Of a stretch of DNA of 64,000 nt, positions 17,046 to 26,346 are shown piece after piece (position 1 is the first letter of the stretch; every line of letters starts with the position of its first letter). Origin of the DNA: Streptomyces sp. CA-210063 (GTDB lineage Bacteria > Actinomycetota > Actinomycetes > Streptomycetales > Streptomycetaceae); the NCBI RefSeq assembly GCF_024612015.1, contig NZ_CP102512.1, positions 2,914,001-2,978,000 on the forward strand. The letters run 5' to 3'. A program made the translations under genes and the position numbers. Below the pieces are notes generated by a model that saw only the letters and a list, made by a program, of their open reading frames with translations, ran no database searches and was not told the DNA's origin.

Positions 17046-17097
17046 TTGGGTAGCGGCACTATCCGAGTGCCCATGTTTAGATAGTGCCGCTAACCAA
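17046..17097. promoter_or_regulatory. MerR-type operator in the DUF4188/merR intergenic region
   Basis: Left arm 17046-17063 (TTGGGTAGCGGCACTATC) and right arm 17080-17097 are inverted copies differing at one position, separated by 16 bp. The inner 13 bp (TAGCGGCACTATC) are perfect. Size and location between divergent promoters suit a MerR-family operator. Confidence 0.75.
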
Positions 17098-17114
17098 GGA
17101 AAGGCGCAAGGGAT

Positions 17115-17759
17115 ATGCGACTGGCCGAGCTGAGCCGGGAGAGCGGCGTGTCCACCGCGACGATCAAGTACTACCTGCGCGAAGGCCTGTTGGCACCGGG
17201 CCGCCAGATCAACGCGACGACGGCCGAGTACGACGAGGGACATCTGCGCCGGCTGCGGCTGGTGCGGGCGTTGATCCAGGTCGGCAAGGTCCCGGTGGCG
17301 AACGCCAGGGAGGTGCTGAGGCACGTCGACGACGAGTCCCTGGGCCGTACGATCCGGCTCGGCGCGGCCCTGTGGGCGCTGCCCCAGGCTCCCGCCCCGG
17401 ACGAGGAGGACCCGGTCACGGCCACCGCGACGGCCGAGGTGGACCGGCTGCTACGGACGCTGGGCTGGGACTCGGCGAGGGAGATCGGCTCCCTCTCCCC
17501 CGTGCATCGTTCACTGGTGGCGCTGGTGGCCACGCTGCTGCGGCTCGGCTATCCCTGCGACGCCGAACGGATGGCCCCGTACGCCGAGTTGATGCATCAG
17601 GCGGCCGTGCGGGACCTGGACCGTCTGGAGACCTGTGAGTCCGACACGGAGAAGGTGGAGCTGGCGGTCTCGTCGGCGGTGCTCTTCGAGCCGGTGCTGC
17701 GCGCGCTGCACCGGCTGGCCCAGGAGGAGGAGTCGGCGCGGCGGTACGGCATCGAGTAG
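17115..17759 (+). CDS. MerR-family transcriptional regulator
   Basis: 214 residues. The N-terminal winged helix (MRLAELSRESGVSTATIKYY, residues 1-20, with LLAPGRQINATTAEYDEGHL after it) is characteristic of MerR. The remaining 130 residues are helical with no metal-binding cysteine cluster; only one Cys lies in each of GYPCDAE and ETCESD. It likely senses an organic ligand. Its ATG lies 17 bp after the inverted repeat, implying autoregulation together with the divergent DUF4188 gene. Confidence 0.88.
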   Translation: MRLAELSRESGVSTATIKYYLREGLLAPGRQINATTAEYDEGHLRRLRLVRALIQVGKVPVANAREVLRHVDDESLGRTIRLGAALWALPQAPAPDEEDPVTATATAEVDRLLRTLGWDSAREIGSLSPVHRSLVALVATLLRLGYPCDAERMAPYAELMHQAAVRDLDRLETCESDTEKVELAVSSAVLFEPVLRALHRLAQEEESARRYGIE

Positions 17760-17801
17760 ACCGGGGCGACGGGCGATCAGTGCGTCCGGCCCGGCACGAA
17801 G

Positions 17802-17829
17802 AAGGCCCCCCACCGAAGTGGAGGGCCTT
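17802..17829 (-). terminator. Terminator of the tRNA operon
   Basis: On the minus strand AAGGCCCTCCAC, UUCG tetraloop, GTGGGGGGCCTT: a 12-bp stem with one G-U pair. It lies just beyond the last tRNA gene (17839) and also faces the merR gene end. Confidence 0.75.
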
Positions 17830-17838
17830 TCTGTCGCG

Positions 17839-17911
17839 TACCCCCGACCGGATTCGAACCGGCGCTACCGCCTTGAGAGGGCGGCGTGCTAGGCCGCTAC
17901 ACAACGGGGGC
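17839..17911 (-). tRNA. tRNA-Glu (CUC)
   Basis: 73-nt cloverleaf on the minus strand. Acceptor GCCCCCG, anticodon stem CCGCC/GGCGG around CTCTCAA (anticodon CTC) and T-arm GGTTCGAATCC. Last gene of the five-tRNA cluster. Confidence 0.95.
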
Positions 17912-17939
17912 AAGGAGCCTGCGTTTCCGCAGGTCCGAG

Positions 17940-18011
17940 CTGGTCTACCTGGACTCGAACCAAGACTAACTGAACCAGAATCAGTCGTGCTGCCAATTAC
18001 ACCATAGACCA
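17940..18011 (-). tRNA. tRNA-Gln (CUG)
   Basis: 72-nt cloverleaf on the minus strand. Acceptor TGGTCTA/TAGACCA, anticodon stem ACTGA/TCAGT with TTCTGGT loop (anticodon CTG), T-arm GGTTCGAGTCC, discriminator G. Confidence 0.95.
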
Positions 18012-18031
18012 ATGTGGTTTAGACCAGACAG

Positions 18032-18104
18032 TACCCCCGACCGGATTCGAACCGGCGCTACCGCCTTGAGAGGGCGGCGTGCTAGGCCGCTACACAACGG
18101 GGGC
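18032..18104 (-). tRNA. tRNA-Glu (CUC)
   Basis: Identical in sequence to the copy at 17839-17911; anticodon CTC. Confidence 0.95.
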
Positions 18105-18126
18105 CCTGGCGATCTTTCGATCGACG

Positions 18127-18199
18127 TACCCCCGACCGGATTCGAACCGGCGCTACTGCCTTGAGAGGGCAGCGTGCTAGGCCGCTACACAACGGGGGC
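18127..18199 (-). tRNA. tRNA-Glu (CUC), variant anticodon stem
   Basis: Same as the other two Glu copies except one compensated base pair in the anticodon stem: CTGCC/GGCAG instead of CCGCC/GGCGG. The loop CTCTCAA keeps anticodon CTC. Confidence 0.95.
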
Positions 18200-18241
18200 T
18201 TCGCGGACATGATCTCCGCTTGTGCAGATGAGCTCTGCGAG

Positions 18242-18313
18242 CTGGCCTACCTGGACTCGAACCAAGACTAACTGAACCAGAATCAGTCGTGCTGCCAATT
18301 ACACCATAGGCCA
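18242..18313 (-). tRNA. tRNA-Gln (CUG)
   Basis: First gene of the cluster in transcription order. It differs from the other Gln copy by a compensated acceptor pair (TGGCCTA/TAGGCCA). Anticodon CTG. Confidence 0.95.
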
Positions 18314-18403
18314 CTGGAACGCAAGCCCCTCAGGGGATCTTGTTCTAGCTTGCCCCGTCGGTTCCGGCCTTTCGGCCCGCTCCCCGGCGGCGCAGAAAGA
18401 ACA

Positions 18404-19135
18404 TTACCCGAAGGTGGACGGCGCTCCAAAACGGGTATCGGAGCCGAGGATCGCGGGGAGTTCGGCGAGCGTGGCGATCCGGTGCGGCCCGACGGGCGGG
18501 TCGACGGTCGCGTAGACGCCGCCGCGGTCGATCCAGACCGACAGCAGACCGGCGTCCGCGGCGCCCCGCCCGTCGATCTCCGGGTGATCGCCGACGTACA
18601 CGACCTCGTGCGGTGGCAGCTCCAGGGCCTCGCAGGCGACGTGGAAGGCTTCGGCGGCCGGCTTGTGGACACCCAGTTGTTCGGCGCACAACACCGTCTC
18701 GAAGCGGTCCCACACACCGAGGGCGCGCAGCTTGCGTTCCTGGACGGGGAGGCTGGAGTTGGAGAGCACCGCGTGCCGGTGGCTGGCGGCGAGCGCGTCC
18801 AGGACGGGCAGGACGTCCGGGAAGAGCGACCAGGCCCGCTCGTAGTGGGCGACGTAGCGCTCGAACCAGGCGTCGGCCTCCGCGTCGCTCAGGGGCCGGC
18901 CGTGGAAGTCCCGTACCCGGTCGCGACGGGTGGCCTCCCAGTCGCCCTCGCCCGCCGCGTACCGCCTCCAGTGCAGGCTCGTGAGTTCGCGCCAGCGCGT
19001 CAGGGCCTCTTCGACGGAGTCGTATCCGAGCAGCAGGCCCTCGGCGGCGAGGTGATCGCGCATACCGGCCCGGTCGGCCGCGGTGTAGTCGAAGAGAGTG
19101 TCGTCCACGTCCCAGAGCACGGCCTTGATGTCCAT
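18404..19135 (-). CDS. HAD-superfamily hydrolase
   Basis: 243 residues. Motif I is WDVDDTL at residues 8-14 (nucleophile D9, acid/base D11), motif II is LSNSS, and motif IV is YVGDHPEIDGRGAADAG with a preceding Lys (VHKPAAEAF). The cap domain lies between motif I and II. It is a cytosolic phosphatase of the YjjG/haloacid type; the substrate is unknown. It ends ~90 bp before the tRNA cluster and may share its direction of transcription. Confidence 0.88.
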   Translation of the reverse strand: MDIKAVLWDVDDTLFDYTAADRAGMRDHLAAEGLLLGYDSVEEALTRWRELTSLHWRRYAAGEGDWEATRRDRVRDFHGRPLSDAEADAWFERYVAHYERAWSLFPDVLPVLDALAASHRHAVLSNSSLPVQERKLRALGVWDRFETVLCAEQLGVHKPAAEAFHVACEALELPPHEVVYVGDHPEIDGRGAADAGLLSVWIDRGGVYATVDPPVGPHRIATLAELPAILGSDTRFGAPSTFG

Positions 19136-19183
19136 GATCCGACGGTAGCCCGAGGCCCGCCGTCCTGTCCGGGGGATGGCGAA

Positions 19184-19215
19184 GGGGCGGCACCCGGATC
19201 ATCGGGTGCCGCCCC
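19184..19215 (-). terminator. Hairpin downstream of gltX
   Basis: GGGGCGGCACCCG (19184-19196), loop GATCAT, CGGGTGCCGCCCC (19203-19215): a perfect 13-bp stem 13 bp after the gltX stop. Confidence 0.7.
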
Positions 19216-19228
19216 TCACCTGCGGGCG

Positions 19229-20704
19229 TTACGCGGACAGCCTGGCCAGGGCCGCGTCGATCCTCGCCAGCGTCTTCTCCTTGCCCAGGATCTCCAGGGA
19301 CTCGAAGAGCGGCAGGCCGACCGTGCGGCCGGTGACGGCGACGCGGACGGGGGCCTGGGCCTTGCCGAGCTTGAGGCCGTGGGCCTCGCCGGCGGCCAGG
19401 ACGGCCTCCTTCAGCGACTCGGCCGAGGTCCAGTCGGCGGACTCCAGCTTCTCCTTCGCCGTGCGCAGGAGCGCGTCGGAGCCCTCCTTCATGGCCTTCG
19501 TCCAGGACGCCTCGTCCTCGGCCGGCTCCGGCAGGAACAGGAAGTCGACGTTCTCCGTGATCTCCGAGAGGACCTTGAGGCGGGTCTGCGCGTGCGGGGC
19601 GATGGCCTCCCACTTCGCCGTGTCGAAGTCCTCCGGCGCCCAGGGGGCGAACGGGGCCTTCAGCCACGGGGCGCAGCGCTCGGTGAACTCCTTCACATCC
19701 AGCATGCGGATGTGGTCGGCGTTGATCGCCTCGGCCTTCTTCAGGTCGAAGCGGGCCGGGTTGGGGTTCACGTCCGCGACGTCGAAGGCGGCGACCATCT
19801 CCTCGATCGTGAAGATGTCCTTGTCCGCGGAGAGCGACCAGCCGAGGAGGGAGAGGTAGTTGAGCAGGCCCTCGGGGAGGAAGCCGCGCTCGCGGTAGAG
19901 GTTGAGCGACGACTCCGGGTCACGCTTGGAGAGCTTCTTGTTGCCCTCGCCCATCACGTACGGCAGGTGGCCGAACTGCGGGACGGCCTTCGCGATGCCC
20001 AGCTCCATCAGCGCCTTGTACAGGGCGATCTGACGGGGCGTCGAGGAGAGCAGGTCCTCGCCCCGCAGGACGTGGGTGATCTCCATCAGGGCGTCGTCGA
20101 CCGGGTTGACGAGCGTGTAGAGCGGGGCGCCGTTCGCGCGGACGATGCCGTAGTCCGGCACGTTCTCCGGGGTGAAGGTCAGGTCGCCGCGGACCAGGTC
20201 CGTGAAGGTGATCGTCTCGTCGGGCATGCGGAAGCGGACGATCGGCTCGCGGCCCTCGGCCTCGTACTGGGCCTTCTGCTCGGACGTGACCTCGCGGCAC
20301 TTGCCGTCGTAGCCGGAGGGCCGGCCGGCGGCGCGGGCCGCGTCGCGGCGCTCCTCCAGCTCCGAGGCGGTGCAGTAGCAGTGGTACGCGTGGCCGGCGT
20401 CCTGGAGCTTCCGGGCGATCTCCTTGTACGTGTCCATGCGCTCCGACTGGCGGTACGGCGCGTGCGGGCCGCCCACCTCGGGGCCCTCGTCCCAGGTGAA
20501 GCCCAGCCAGCGCAGGGAGTCCAGGAGCTGCTCGTAGGACTCCTCGGAGTCGCGGGCCGCGTCGGTGTCCTCGATGCGGAAGACGAACGTGCCGCCGGTG
20601 TGGCGGGCGAACGCCCAGTTGAACAGGGCCGTGCGGACCAGACCCACATGGGGGTTGCCGGTCGGGGACGGACAGAAACGTACGCGGACGGATCCGTTAG
20701 CCAC
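19229..20704 (-). CDS. gltX: Glutamate--tRNA ligase
   Basis: A 491-residue class I synthetase. The HIGH-type motif is [10 protein letters not shown] (residues 12-21) and the KMSKS-type motif is KLSKR (257-261). In actinobacteria without GlnRS, GltX also glutamylates tRNA-Gln, which GatCAB then amidates; the adjacent Glu/Gln tRNA cluster fits this. GTG at 20704 overlaps the end of the FAH-family gene by 8 bp, so translation is coupled. Confidence 0.95.
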   Translation of the reverse strand: MANGSVRVRFCPSPTGNPHVGLVRTALFNWAFARHTGGTFVFRIEDTDAARDSEESYEQLLDSLRWLGFTWDEGPEVGGPHAPYRQSERMDTYKEIARKLQDAGHAYHCYCTASELEERRDAARAAGRPSGYDGKCREVTSEQKAQYEAEGREPIVRFRMPDETITFTDLVRGDLTFTPENVPDYGIVRANGAPLYTLVNPVDDALMEITHVLRGEDLLSSTPRQIALYKALMELGIAKAVPQFGHLPYVMGEGNKKLSKRDPESSLNLYRERGFLPEGLLNYLSLLGWSLSADKDIFTIEEMVAAFDVADVNPNPARFDLKKAEAINADHIRMLDVKEFTERCAPWLKAPFAPWAPEDFDTAKWEAIAPHAQTRLKVLSEITENVDFLFLPEPAEDEASWTKAMKEGSDALLRTAKEKLESADWTSAESLKEAVLAAGEAHGLKLGKAQAPVRVAVTGRTVGLPLFESLEILGKEKTLARIDAALARLSA

Positions 20705-21473
20705 GCTTGATCACCTTGTTGGTGAGAGTGCCGATGCCTTCGATGGTGACGGCGACCTCGTCGCCGACGTTGAGGGGGCCGACCCCTGCCGGGGTGCCCG
20801 TGAGGATGACGTCGCCGGGGAGCAGCGTCATGGCCTCGGTGATGTTGACGATCAGGTCCTCGATGGAGTGGATCATCTCGCTCGTCCGGCCGAGCTGCCG
20901 CTGGCCGCCGTTGACGGTGAGCTGGATGGTCAGGTCGCTCGGGTCGAGGTCGGTCTCCACCCAGGGGCCCAGCGGGCAGGAGGTGTCGAAACCCTTGGCC
21001 CTGGCCCACTGCTTCTCGCGCTTCTGGACGTCGCGCGCGGTGACGTCGTTGGCGCAGGTGTAGCCGAAGATCACGTCCTTGACGCGTTCGCGCGGGACCT
21101 CGCGGCACATACGGCCGATGACGACGGCCAGCTCGGCCTCGTGGTGGAGGTCCTCGGAGAAGGACGGGTACTGGATCGCGTCGCCGGGGCCGATCACCGA
21201 GGTGGCCGGCTTGAAGAAGGCGAACGGGGCGTCGGGGACCTCGTTGCCCAGTTCCCTGGCGTGTGCGGCGTAGTTGCGGCCGAAGGCCACGACCTTGTTG
21301 GGGAGCACCGGCGGCAGCAGCCTGACCTTGCTGACCGGGACCTTCGTACCGGAGAGCTCGTAGTCCGCGAACGGAATGCCCTTGATGATGTCGAGGACGA
21401 GCTCGTCCGGCTTGTCGCCCTCGACCGCGCCGAAGGCTACGTTCCCGTCGATGGAGAACCTGGCGATGCGCAC
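20697..21473 (-). CDS. Fumarylacetoacetate hydrolase-family protein
   Basis: 258 residues. Key blocks: [16 protein letters not shown], the metal-ligand region [28 protein letters not shown], and [20 protein letters not shown]. This group includes 2-keto-4-pentenoate hydratase and acylpyruvase-like enzymes cleaving C-C bonds in small oxo-acids with Mg2+. GTG at 21473 gives the usual MRIARFS start. Overlapping gltX downstream suggests a shared transcript. Confidence 0.88.
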   Translation of the reverse strand: MRIARFSIDGNVAFGAVEGDKPDELVLDIIKGIPFADYELSGTKVPVSKVRLLPPVLPNKVVAFGRNYAAHARELGNEVPDAPFAFFKPATSVIGPGDAIQYPSFSEDLHHEAELAVVIGRMCREVPRERVKDVIFGYTCANDVTARDVQKREKQWARAKGFDTSCPLGPWVETDLDPSDLTIQLTVNGGQRQLGRTSEMIHSIEDLIVNITEAMTLLPGDVILTGTPAGVGPLNVGDEVAVTIEGIGTLTNKVIKRG

Positions 21474-21562
21474 GGGATGCTTGCGCCCCTTAACTGAGCT
21501 GGCTGGAGTGTGACGCTCCAGGCTAACGCGGCAAGGGGCGCCCACCTCGCGCATTGATACGG

Positions 21563-21592
21563 AAGGGCGCCCGGCTCGTGCCGGGCGCCCTT
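21563..21592. terminator. Hairpin between the FAH-family gene and the small peptide gene
   Basis: AAGGGCGCCCGGC (21563-21575), TCGT loop, GCCGGGCGCCCTT (21580-21592): a perfect 13-bp stem. It probably ends the transcript of the small gene upstream on the minus strand. Confidence 0.75.
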
Positions 21593-21679
21593 CACGCGGG
21601 TGCTCATCGCCCCTCCGCCGTTTCTTCACAGGAACCGACTTGAGCGGTCGGCGGATTCTGCGCGTACTTGAGCGTGCAA

Positions 21680-21859
21680 CTACTCCGCCGTCTCGCCCGG
21701 TGCCACCATCAGGACCGTCCGGCGGGGGTTGGCGGTCTGGGAGGGGAGGTCGACGGAGTGCTCCTGCTCCGGCGTGCGCAGGTCCTCGGCGTCGGCGAGG
21801 TGGGCCAGCGTCGTGCGCCGGGGGTTGGCTATGGTGCGGAACATCGTCGTCGTCTTCAC
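21680..21859 (-). CDS. 59-residue peptide with duplicated ANPRRT motif
   Basis: Starts GTG 21859, stops TAG. Residues 10-18 IANPRRTTL and 42-50 TANPRRTVL are near copies 32 residues apart, separated by an acidic linker (HLADAEDLRTPEQEHSVDLP). Nearly every codon ends in G or C (exceptions ATA and GCA), strong evidence for coding despite the length. A GAGG lies 12 bases upstream of GTG; an internal ATG at codon 6 is the alternative start. No signal peptide or membrane segment. It lies alone between a terminator hairpin and the divergent cvn1 locus. I do not recognise a family; the repeated basic motif could bind nucleic acid or a partner protein. Confidence 0.7.
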   Translation of the reverse strand: MKTTTMFRTIANPRRTTLAHLADAEDLRTPEQEHSVDLPSQTANPRRTVLMVAPGETAE

Positions 21860-22461
21860 TGTTGTTCAAGACCTCGTCGTGTGCGGGCGCCGGGTGGGCC
21901 GCAAGGGCCGCCCCACAAGCGCGGGTTGTCGGATTCGCCATCCCTGTAAAGCGTCAGGCTAAACATCCGATTCCCGGGTCAAGTCGTGAAGAAGACATGA
22001 TCGCCGTGTGAGTTTGCTCACTCAGTCATGGGTAAAACGGGCAATTCAGGCCATCGACACGCCCTCACAAAGCGGACATCAGTGACCTGAAGCCCGCATT
22101 CCGCTCCTGATCATGGCGACTGGGACACCCTGCTCACACCGGTGGATCGCCTGGGTATGTCCGGTATCAACGGAAACCCCTTCCACGCCCGGTGACTCAC
22201 CCTTCACAGGCTGTCACAGTGAACAGACCGTTACCCATTGGCCTTGTTGGAGATCCGGCACTGTGCTGGAATTCCACGGACCGCCGCGGGATTGTGCCGG
22301 CGCGCAGGGGCGCAGAGCAGCGCCTGGCGGCGGTGGAAGGGGGAGCCAGCGCCGGTCACTCACGACCACCAATTGGGGACGTATTCAGGGCGCCCCCGAA
22401 GACGCCGACACCGTCCCGCCGTTCACGCGGTGGGGCGCCTGGTCCAGAGGTTGCGACGCTA
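21860..22461. other. Intergenic region upstream of cvnA1
   Basis: About 600 bp separating the divergent peptide gene and conservon 1; it must contain both promoters. Composition is less GC-rich around 21990-22060. A small palindrome GTGAG-TTTG-CTCAC occurs at about 22008. I see no unambiguous promoter or coding frame with conserved features. Confidence 0.4.
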
Positions 22462-25400
22462 GTGCAGGGACGTTTCAAGAGGGATGGCAGCGCTTCGGCG
22501 GAGCCGGAGCCACACAAGGGAACCGTCAACGGTTCCTCCCCCCAGCACGCCCAGAACCCGGGTCCGGCGGAGATCGGCGACGGCGGGGAGCGCTCCGGGC
22601 GCCCCGGCGCGTCAGTTCCTTCCGCGCCGCCCGGGAAGCCCAAGGGCGGCAGCAAGGCCGGTGCCGGAGGGCCCGGCTCCCGAATAGCCCTGCGCAACTG
22701 GCGCATCTCGACGCGTCTCGTCTCGCTGCTCGCCCTCCCCGTGGTGGCGGCGACCTCGCTGGGCGCACTGCGCATCAGCGACAACGTGGACGACATCCAG
22801 CAGCTCGACAACATGCGGCTGCTGACCGACATGACCAAGCAGGCGACCGAGCTCGCCTCCGCGCTCCAGCAGGAGCGCGACCTGTCGGCCGGTCCCCTCG
22901 CGCACGGTCTGGACGGCACCGACCTGACGGTCAAGGGCACCCGCGACAAGACGGACCAGGCCCGCATCCAGTTCACCGACGCGACCCAGGCCGCCGAGAC
23001 CGCGAGCACCACGGCGAAGATGCCCGGCGTCCGCGACAGTCTCGTCCGGGTCGTGCGCGAGCTGTACAACCTGAGCAGCATCCGCAAGGACGCCTACGCG
23101 GACGCCGAGAACTCCACGCAGACGGTCGAGGCGTACCACCGGCTGATCACCCAGTTGCTGGACCTGTCCACGGACATGGCCGAGGCCACCAGCAACCCGG
23201 ACATGATCAAGCGCACCCGTGCCCTGGCGGCGTTCTCCTCCGCCAAGGAGTACGCCTCCATCCAGCGCGCGGTCATCGCGGCGGCCCTGCCCGACACCAA
23301 TGACAAGACCGGCACGCTCTCCGACAACGACCGGCTGTACGCGAACTCGGCGCTGTCGAACGAGGAGTCCGACCGCAGCACCTTCTCCGACATCTACGGT
23401 CCCGGCGCCGAGGAGCTGACCAAGCCGATCGACGACGCGAGCCCCACGATCGAGGCCGCCGACCTCTACGCGGACCGGGTGCTCTCCAGCCAGAGCGGTC
23501 TGCGCGGGCAGGACAAGCGGTCGTACAAGGACTGGACCGACGACTCCTCGTCCAAGATCGAGCAGATGAAGAAGATCGAGGGTTCGCTCCTGGAGGAGAT
23601 GGAGCAGACCGCTCGTAACCTGCGTGCCGAGTCCGAGCAGGAAGCGATCATCTCCGGTGCGCTGATCCTGCTCGTCCTCGGTGTCTCGCTGGTCGGCGCG
23701 TTCGTCGTGGCCCGGTCCATGATCCGCTCGCTGCGCCGGCTGCAGGACACCGCGACCAAGGTCGCCCAGGAACGGCTGCCCGAGCTGGTCAAGCAGCTGT
23801 CGGAGTCGGACCCGCAGGACGTCGACACCTCCGTCGAGTCGGTCGGTGTGCACTCCAAGGACGAGATCGGCCAGGTGGCCGCGGCCTTCGACGACGTGCA
23901 CCGCGAGGCGGTCCGTCTCGCCGCCGAGCAGGCCCTCCTCCGGGGCAACGTCAACGCGATGTTCACCAACCTCTCGCGCCGCTCGCAGGGCCTCATCCAG
24001 CGTCAGCTGTCGCTCATCTCCGAACTGGAGTCCCGCGAGGCCGACCCGGACCAGCTGTCCTCCCTCTTCAAGCTCGACCACCTCGCCACCCGCATGCGCC
24101 GTAACGGTGAGAACCTCCTCGTTCTCGCCGGTGAAGAGCCCGGCCGCCGCTGGACCCGTCCGGTCCCGCTGGTCGACGTGCTCCGCGCCGCGGCCTCCGA
24201 GGTGGAGCAGTACGAGCGCATCGAGCTGTCGTCCGTGCCGACGACCGAGGTCGCCGGCCGCGTGGTCAACGACCTCGTGCACCTGCTCGCCGAGCTGCTG
24301 GAGAACGCGACTTCCTTCTCCTCGCCGCAGACCAAGGTCAAGGTCACCGGTCACGCGCTGCCCGACGGCCGGGTGCTGATCGAGATCCACGACACCGGTA
24401 TCGGCCTCTCCCCCGAGGACCTCGCCGCGATCAACGAGCGGCTCGCCTCGCCGCCCACCGTGGACGTCTCGGTCTCCCGCCGCATGGGTCTGTTCGTGGT
24501 CGGCCGGCTGTCGCAGCGCCACGGCATCAGGATCCAGCTGCGTCCGTCCGACTCGGGCGGTACGACCGCGCTCGTCATGCTTCCCGTCGACGTCGCGCAG
24601 GGCAACAAGAAGCCCACCCCGGGCAAGCCCGGCCAGGGTTCCCCCACCACCGGTGGTCCGGCCGCCGCGCAGGCCGCGGCCGGTGCCGCCGCCGCGCGTC
24701 GCCAGGCCGGCAACCAGTCGGGCCCGCCGCTCGGCGGCGGCCCCTCCGCCGGCGGACTTCTCGGTGCCCCTCCGCAGCGTGGGCAGGTCGGCGCGGGCCA
24801 GGGTCCGCGGGCCGCGCTGCCCGGCAACCCGGGTGGTCCGCGTGGGCCGCAGGGCGGTCCGCCTGCGCAGGGCGGCCGGCCGGCTCCGGCGGGCGCCGGT
24901 GCCGGTGGGTTCGGCGGCGGTCAGGCGCCGGGTGCCCCGCAGGGTCTGCAGGCCGCCGGGACCGGTGGCCCCAACAGCTTCGAGAGCTTCGACGACACCT
25001 CACGCCAGGGCGGCTTCCCGGGCGGCGGCTCGGGTCTGCGCCCGGCCGGCGGTCCCGGTGACGCCGGTGCGGGCCGGCCGGGCGGGGCCGACAACGGCCT
25101 GGGCTCCGTGCCGCCGAAGCAAGGCAAGGAACGTTCCAGCAGGCGCCGTCCGCAGCTGCCGGGCCGCGGTGGTCCGCGTGCCGAGCTGCCCGGCGGCAAC
25201 TCCTCGTCGCGGACGCCGAGCTGGAGCGACGAGAACGCGCAGCCGCCGGTGCCGCGCGCCTCGCTGGACGCCCCGCGCGGCCACGAGGAGCAGCCGGACG
25301 TCACCGCGCCGATGCCGCGCGTCGACCCCCACCAGGGTCCGGGCTCGTCCGCCGACTTCCCCCCTTCCGGCTTCGACAGCCGGCGCCCCGGCGCGGGCAC

Positions 25401-26346
25401 CCAGCAGAACGACTCCGGGTCCTTCGTCCGCTCCGACGTGTTCGGCGGGGCCGGTGCTCCGCCGGCGCCCACCGGTCCCTCCCGCGGCGGCTCACAGGAC
25501 CCGTCGTCCACCGGCCAGTTCGCCACGCCGGGCTACGACGGCTCCAGCACGGGCCAGTTCCCGGCTCCGGGCCGGCAGAACCCGCAGGACACCGGGCAGT
25601 TCAACGTGCCCGGTCGCCAGAACCCGCAGAACCCCCAGGACACGGGACAGTTCGGCGCGCCCGGCCGGCAGAACGGCCAGAGCACCGGACAGTTCCCTGT
25701 GCCCGGTCGCCAGAACCCGCAGGACACCGGCCAGTTCGAGCGGCCGCAGGTCAACGGCGAGAACTACGGCGCGCCCCGCCCGCCGGTGCCGCCGCAGCGA
25801 CCGCCGATGCCCCCGCAGCGCCACACGCGCCCGCAGGAGCCGGAGGCACTGCCGCCGGCCACGGGTCCGATGGACGGCCGTACGCCGCTGTACGACACGC
25901 TGGAGACCAACTGGTTCCACGGTCAGGGCGGTCAGAACGGGCAGAACGGCCAGCAGGCGGGCAACGGTCCCGCGCCGCAGCAGCCCGCCGCCCCGGCCCC
26001 CCAGACTCCGGCCGCTCCTCAGCGGCCGGCGACCCCCGCCGCGCCTGCCTCCCCCACCTGGCGCAGCACTCCCAATGACGACCTGGTCCGCCAGGCCGAA
26101 CGAGCCCGTCAGCCTTCGGCAGGCGGGGTCACCACCTCCGGTCTGCCGCGCCGGGTCCCGCGAGCGAACCTCGTGCCGGGCACGGCTCAGCAGCAACAGC
26201 ACCAAACCGGTCCGCAGGTCTCGCGTTCGCCTGATGACGTACGCGGCCGGCTGACCAATCTCCGTCGGGGCATCGCGCAGGGTCGACAGGCCGGTAACGG
26301 CCAGACCGGTAGCTTCCCGAGCCCCACTCACCAGCAGGAGCGTTAG
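22462..26346 (+). CDS. cvnA1: Conservon sensor histidine-kinase-like protein CvnA (cvn1)
   Basis: 1,294-residue membrane sensor. A basic/Gly-Pro-rich cytoplasmic N-terminus precedes TM1 (~84-105). An extracellular helical nitrate-sensing-like domain spans ~106-395, then TM2 (~396-418) and HAMP. The kinase-like core has a DHp-like helix (LSRRSQGLIQRQLSLI) without the usual phosphoacceptor His context. The HATPase carries ELLENATSFSSP (~611) and DTGIGLSPEDL (~643). Residues ~712-1294 are a disordered Gly/Pro/Gln tail with six TGQF repeats at ~1017-1093. GTG 22462 gives VQGRFKRDGS. In conservons CvnA is thought to signal to the CvnB/C/D proteins. Confidence 0.92.
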   Translation: MQGRFKRDGSASAEPEPHKGTVNGSSPQHAQNPGPAEIGDGGERSGRPGASVPSAPPGKPKGGSKAGAGGPGSRIALRNWRISTRLVSLLALPVVAATSLGALRISDNVDDIQQLDNMRLLTDMTKQATELASALQQERDLSAGPLAHGLDGTDLTVKGTRDKTDQARIQFTDATQAAETASTTAKMPGVRDSLVRVVRELYNLSSIRKDAYADAENSTQTVEAYHRLITQLLDLSTDMAEATSNPDMIKRTRALAAFSSAKEYASIQRAVIAAALPDTNDKTGTLSDNDRLYANSALSNEESDRSTFSDIYGPGAEELTKPIDDASPTIEAADLYADRVLSSQSGLRGQDKRSYKDWTDDSSSKIEQMKKIEGSLLEEMEQTARNLRAESEQEAIISGALILLVLGVSLVGAFVVARSMIRSLRRLQDTATKVAQERLPELVKQLSESDPQDVDTSVESVGVHSKDEIGQVAAAFDDVHREAVRLAAEQALLRGNVNAMFTNLSRRSQGLIQRQLSLISELESREADPDQLSSLFKLDHLATRMRRNGENLLVLAGEEPGRRWTRPVPLVDVLRAAASEVEQYERIELSSVPTTEVAGRVVNDLVHLLAELLENATSFSSPQTKVKVTGHALPDGRVLIEIHDTGIGLSPEDLAAINERLASPPTVDVSVSRRMGLFVVGRLSQRHGIRIQLRPSDSGGTTALVMLPVDVAQGNKKPTPGKPGQGSPTTGGPAAAQAAAGAAAARRQAGNQSGPPLGGGPSAGGLLGAPPQRGQVGAGQGPRAALPGNPGGPRGPQGGPPAQGGRPAPAGAGAGGFGGGQAPGAPQGLQAAGTGGPNSFESFDDTSRQGGFPGGGSGLRPAGGPGDAGAGRPGGADNGLGSVPPKQGKERSSRRRPQLPGRGGPRAELPGGNSSSRTPSWSDENAQPPVPRASLDAPRGHEEQPDVTAPMPRVDPHQGPGSSADFPPSGFDSRRPGAGTQQNDSGSFVRSDVFGGAGAPPAPTGPSRGGSQDPSSTGQFATPGYDGSSTGQFPAPGRQNPQDTGQFNVPGRQNPQNPQDTGQFGAPGRQNGQSTGQFPVPGRQNPQDTGQFERPQVNGENYGAPRPPVPPQRPPMPPQRHTRPQEPEALPPATGPMDGRTPLYDTLETNWFHGQGGQNGQNGQQAGNGPAPQQPAAPAPQTPAAPQRPATPAAPASPTWRSTPNDDLVRQAERARQPSAGGVTTSGLPRRVPRANLVPGTAQQQQHQTGPQVSRSPDDVRGRLTNLRRGIAQGRQAGNGQTGSFPSPTHQQER
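25510..25743 (+). repeat. TGQF repeat array inside cvnA1
   Basis: Six degenerate units of 12-17 codons of the type TGQFxxPGRQNPQD, coding within the disordered tail. Units share wording such as TGQFNVPGRQNPQ and TGQFPVPGRQNPQD, implying expansion by tandem duplication. Confidence 0.8.

Noticed and set aside
22612..24522. Large minus-strand open frame inside cvnA1 (636 codons)
   Set aside because: Antisense shadow caused by high third-position GC; no recognisable domain and repeated low-complexity Gly/Leu/Arg content.
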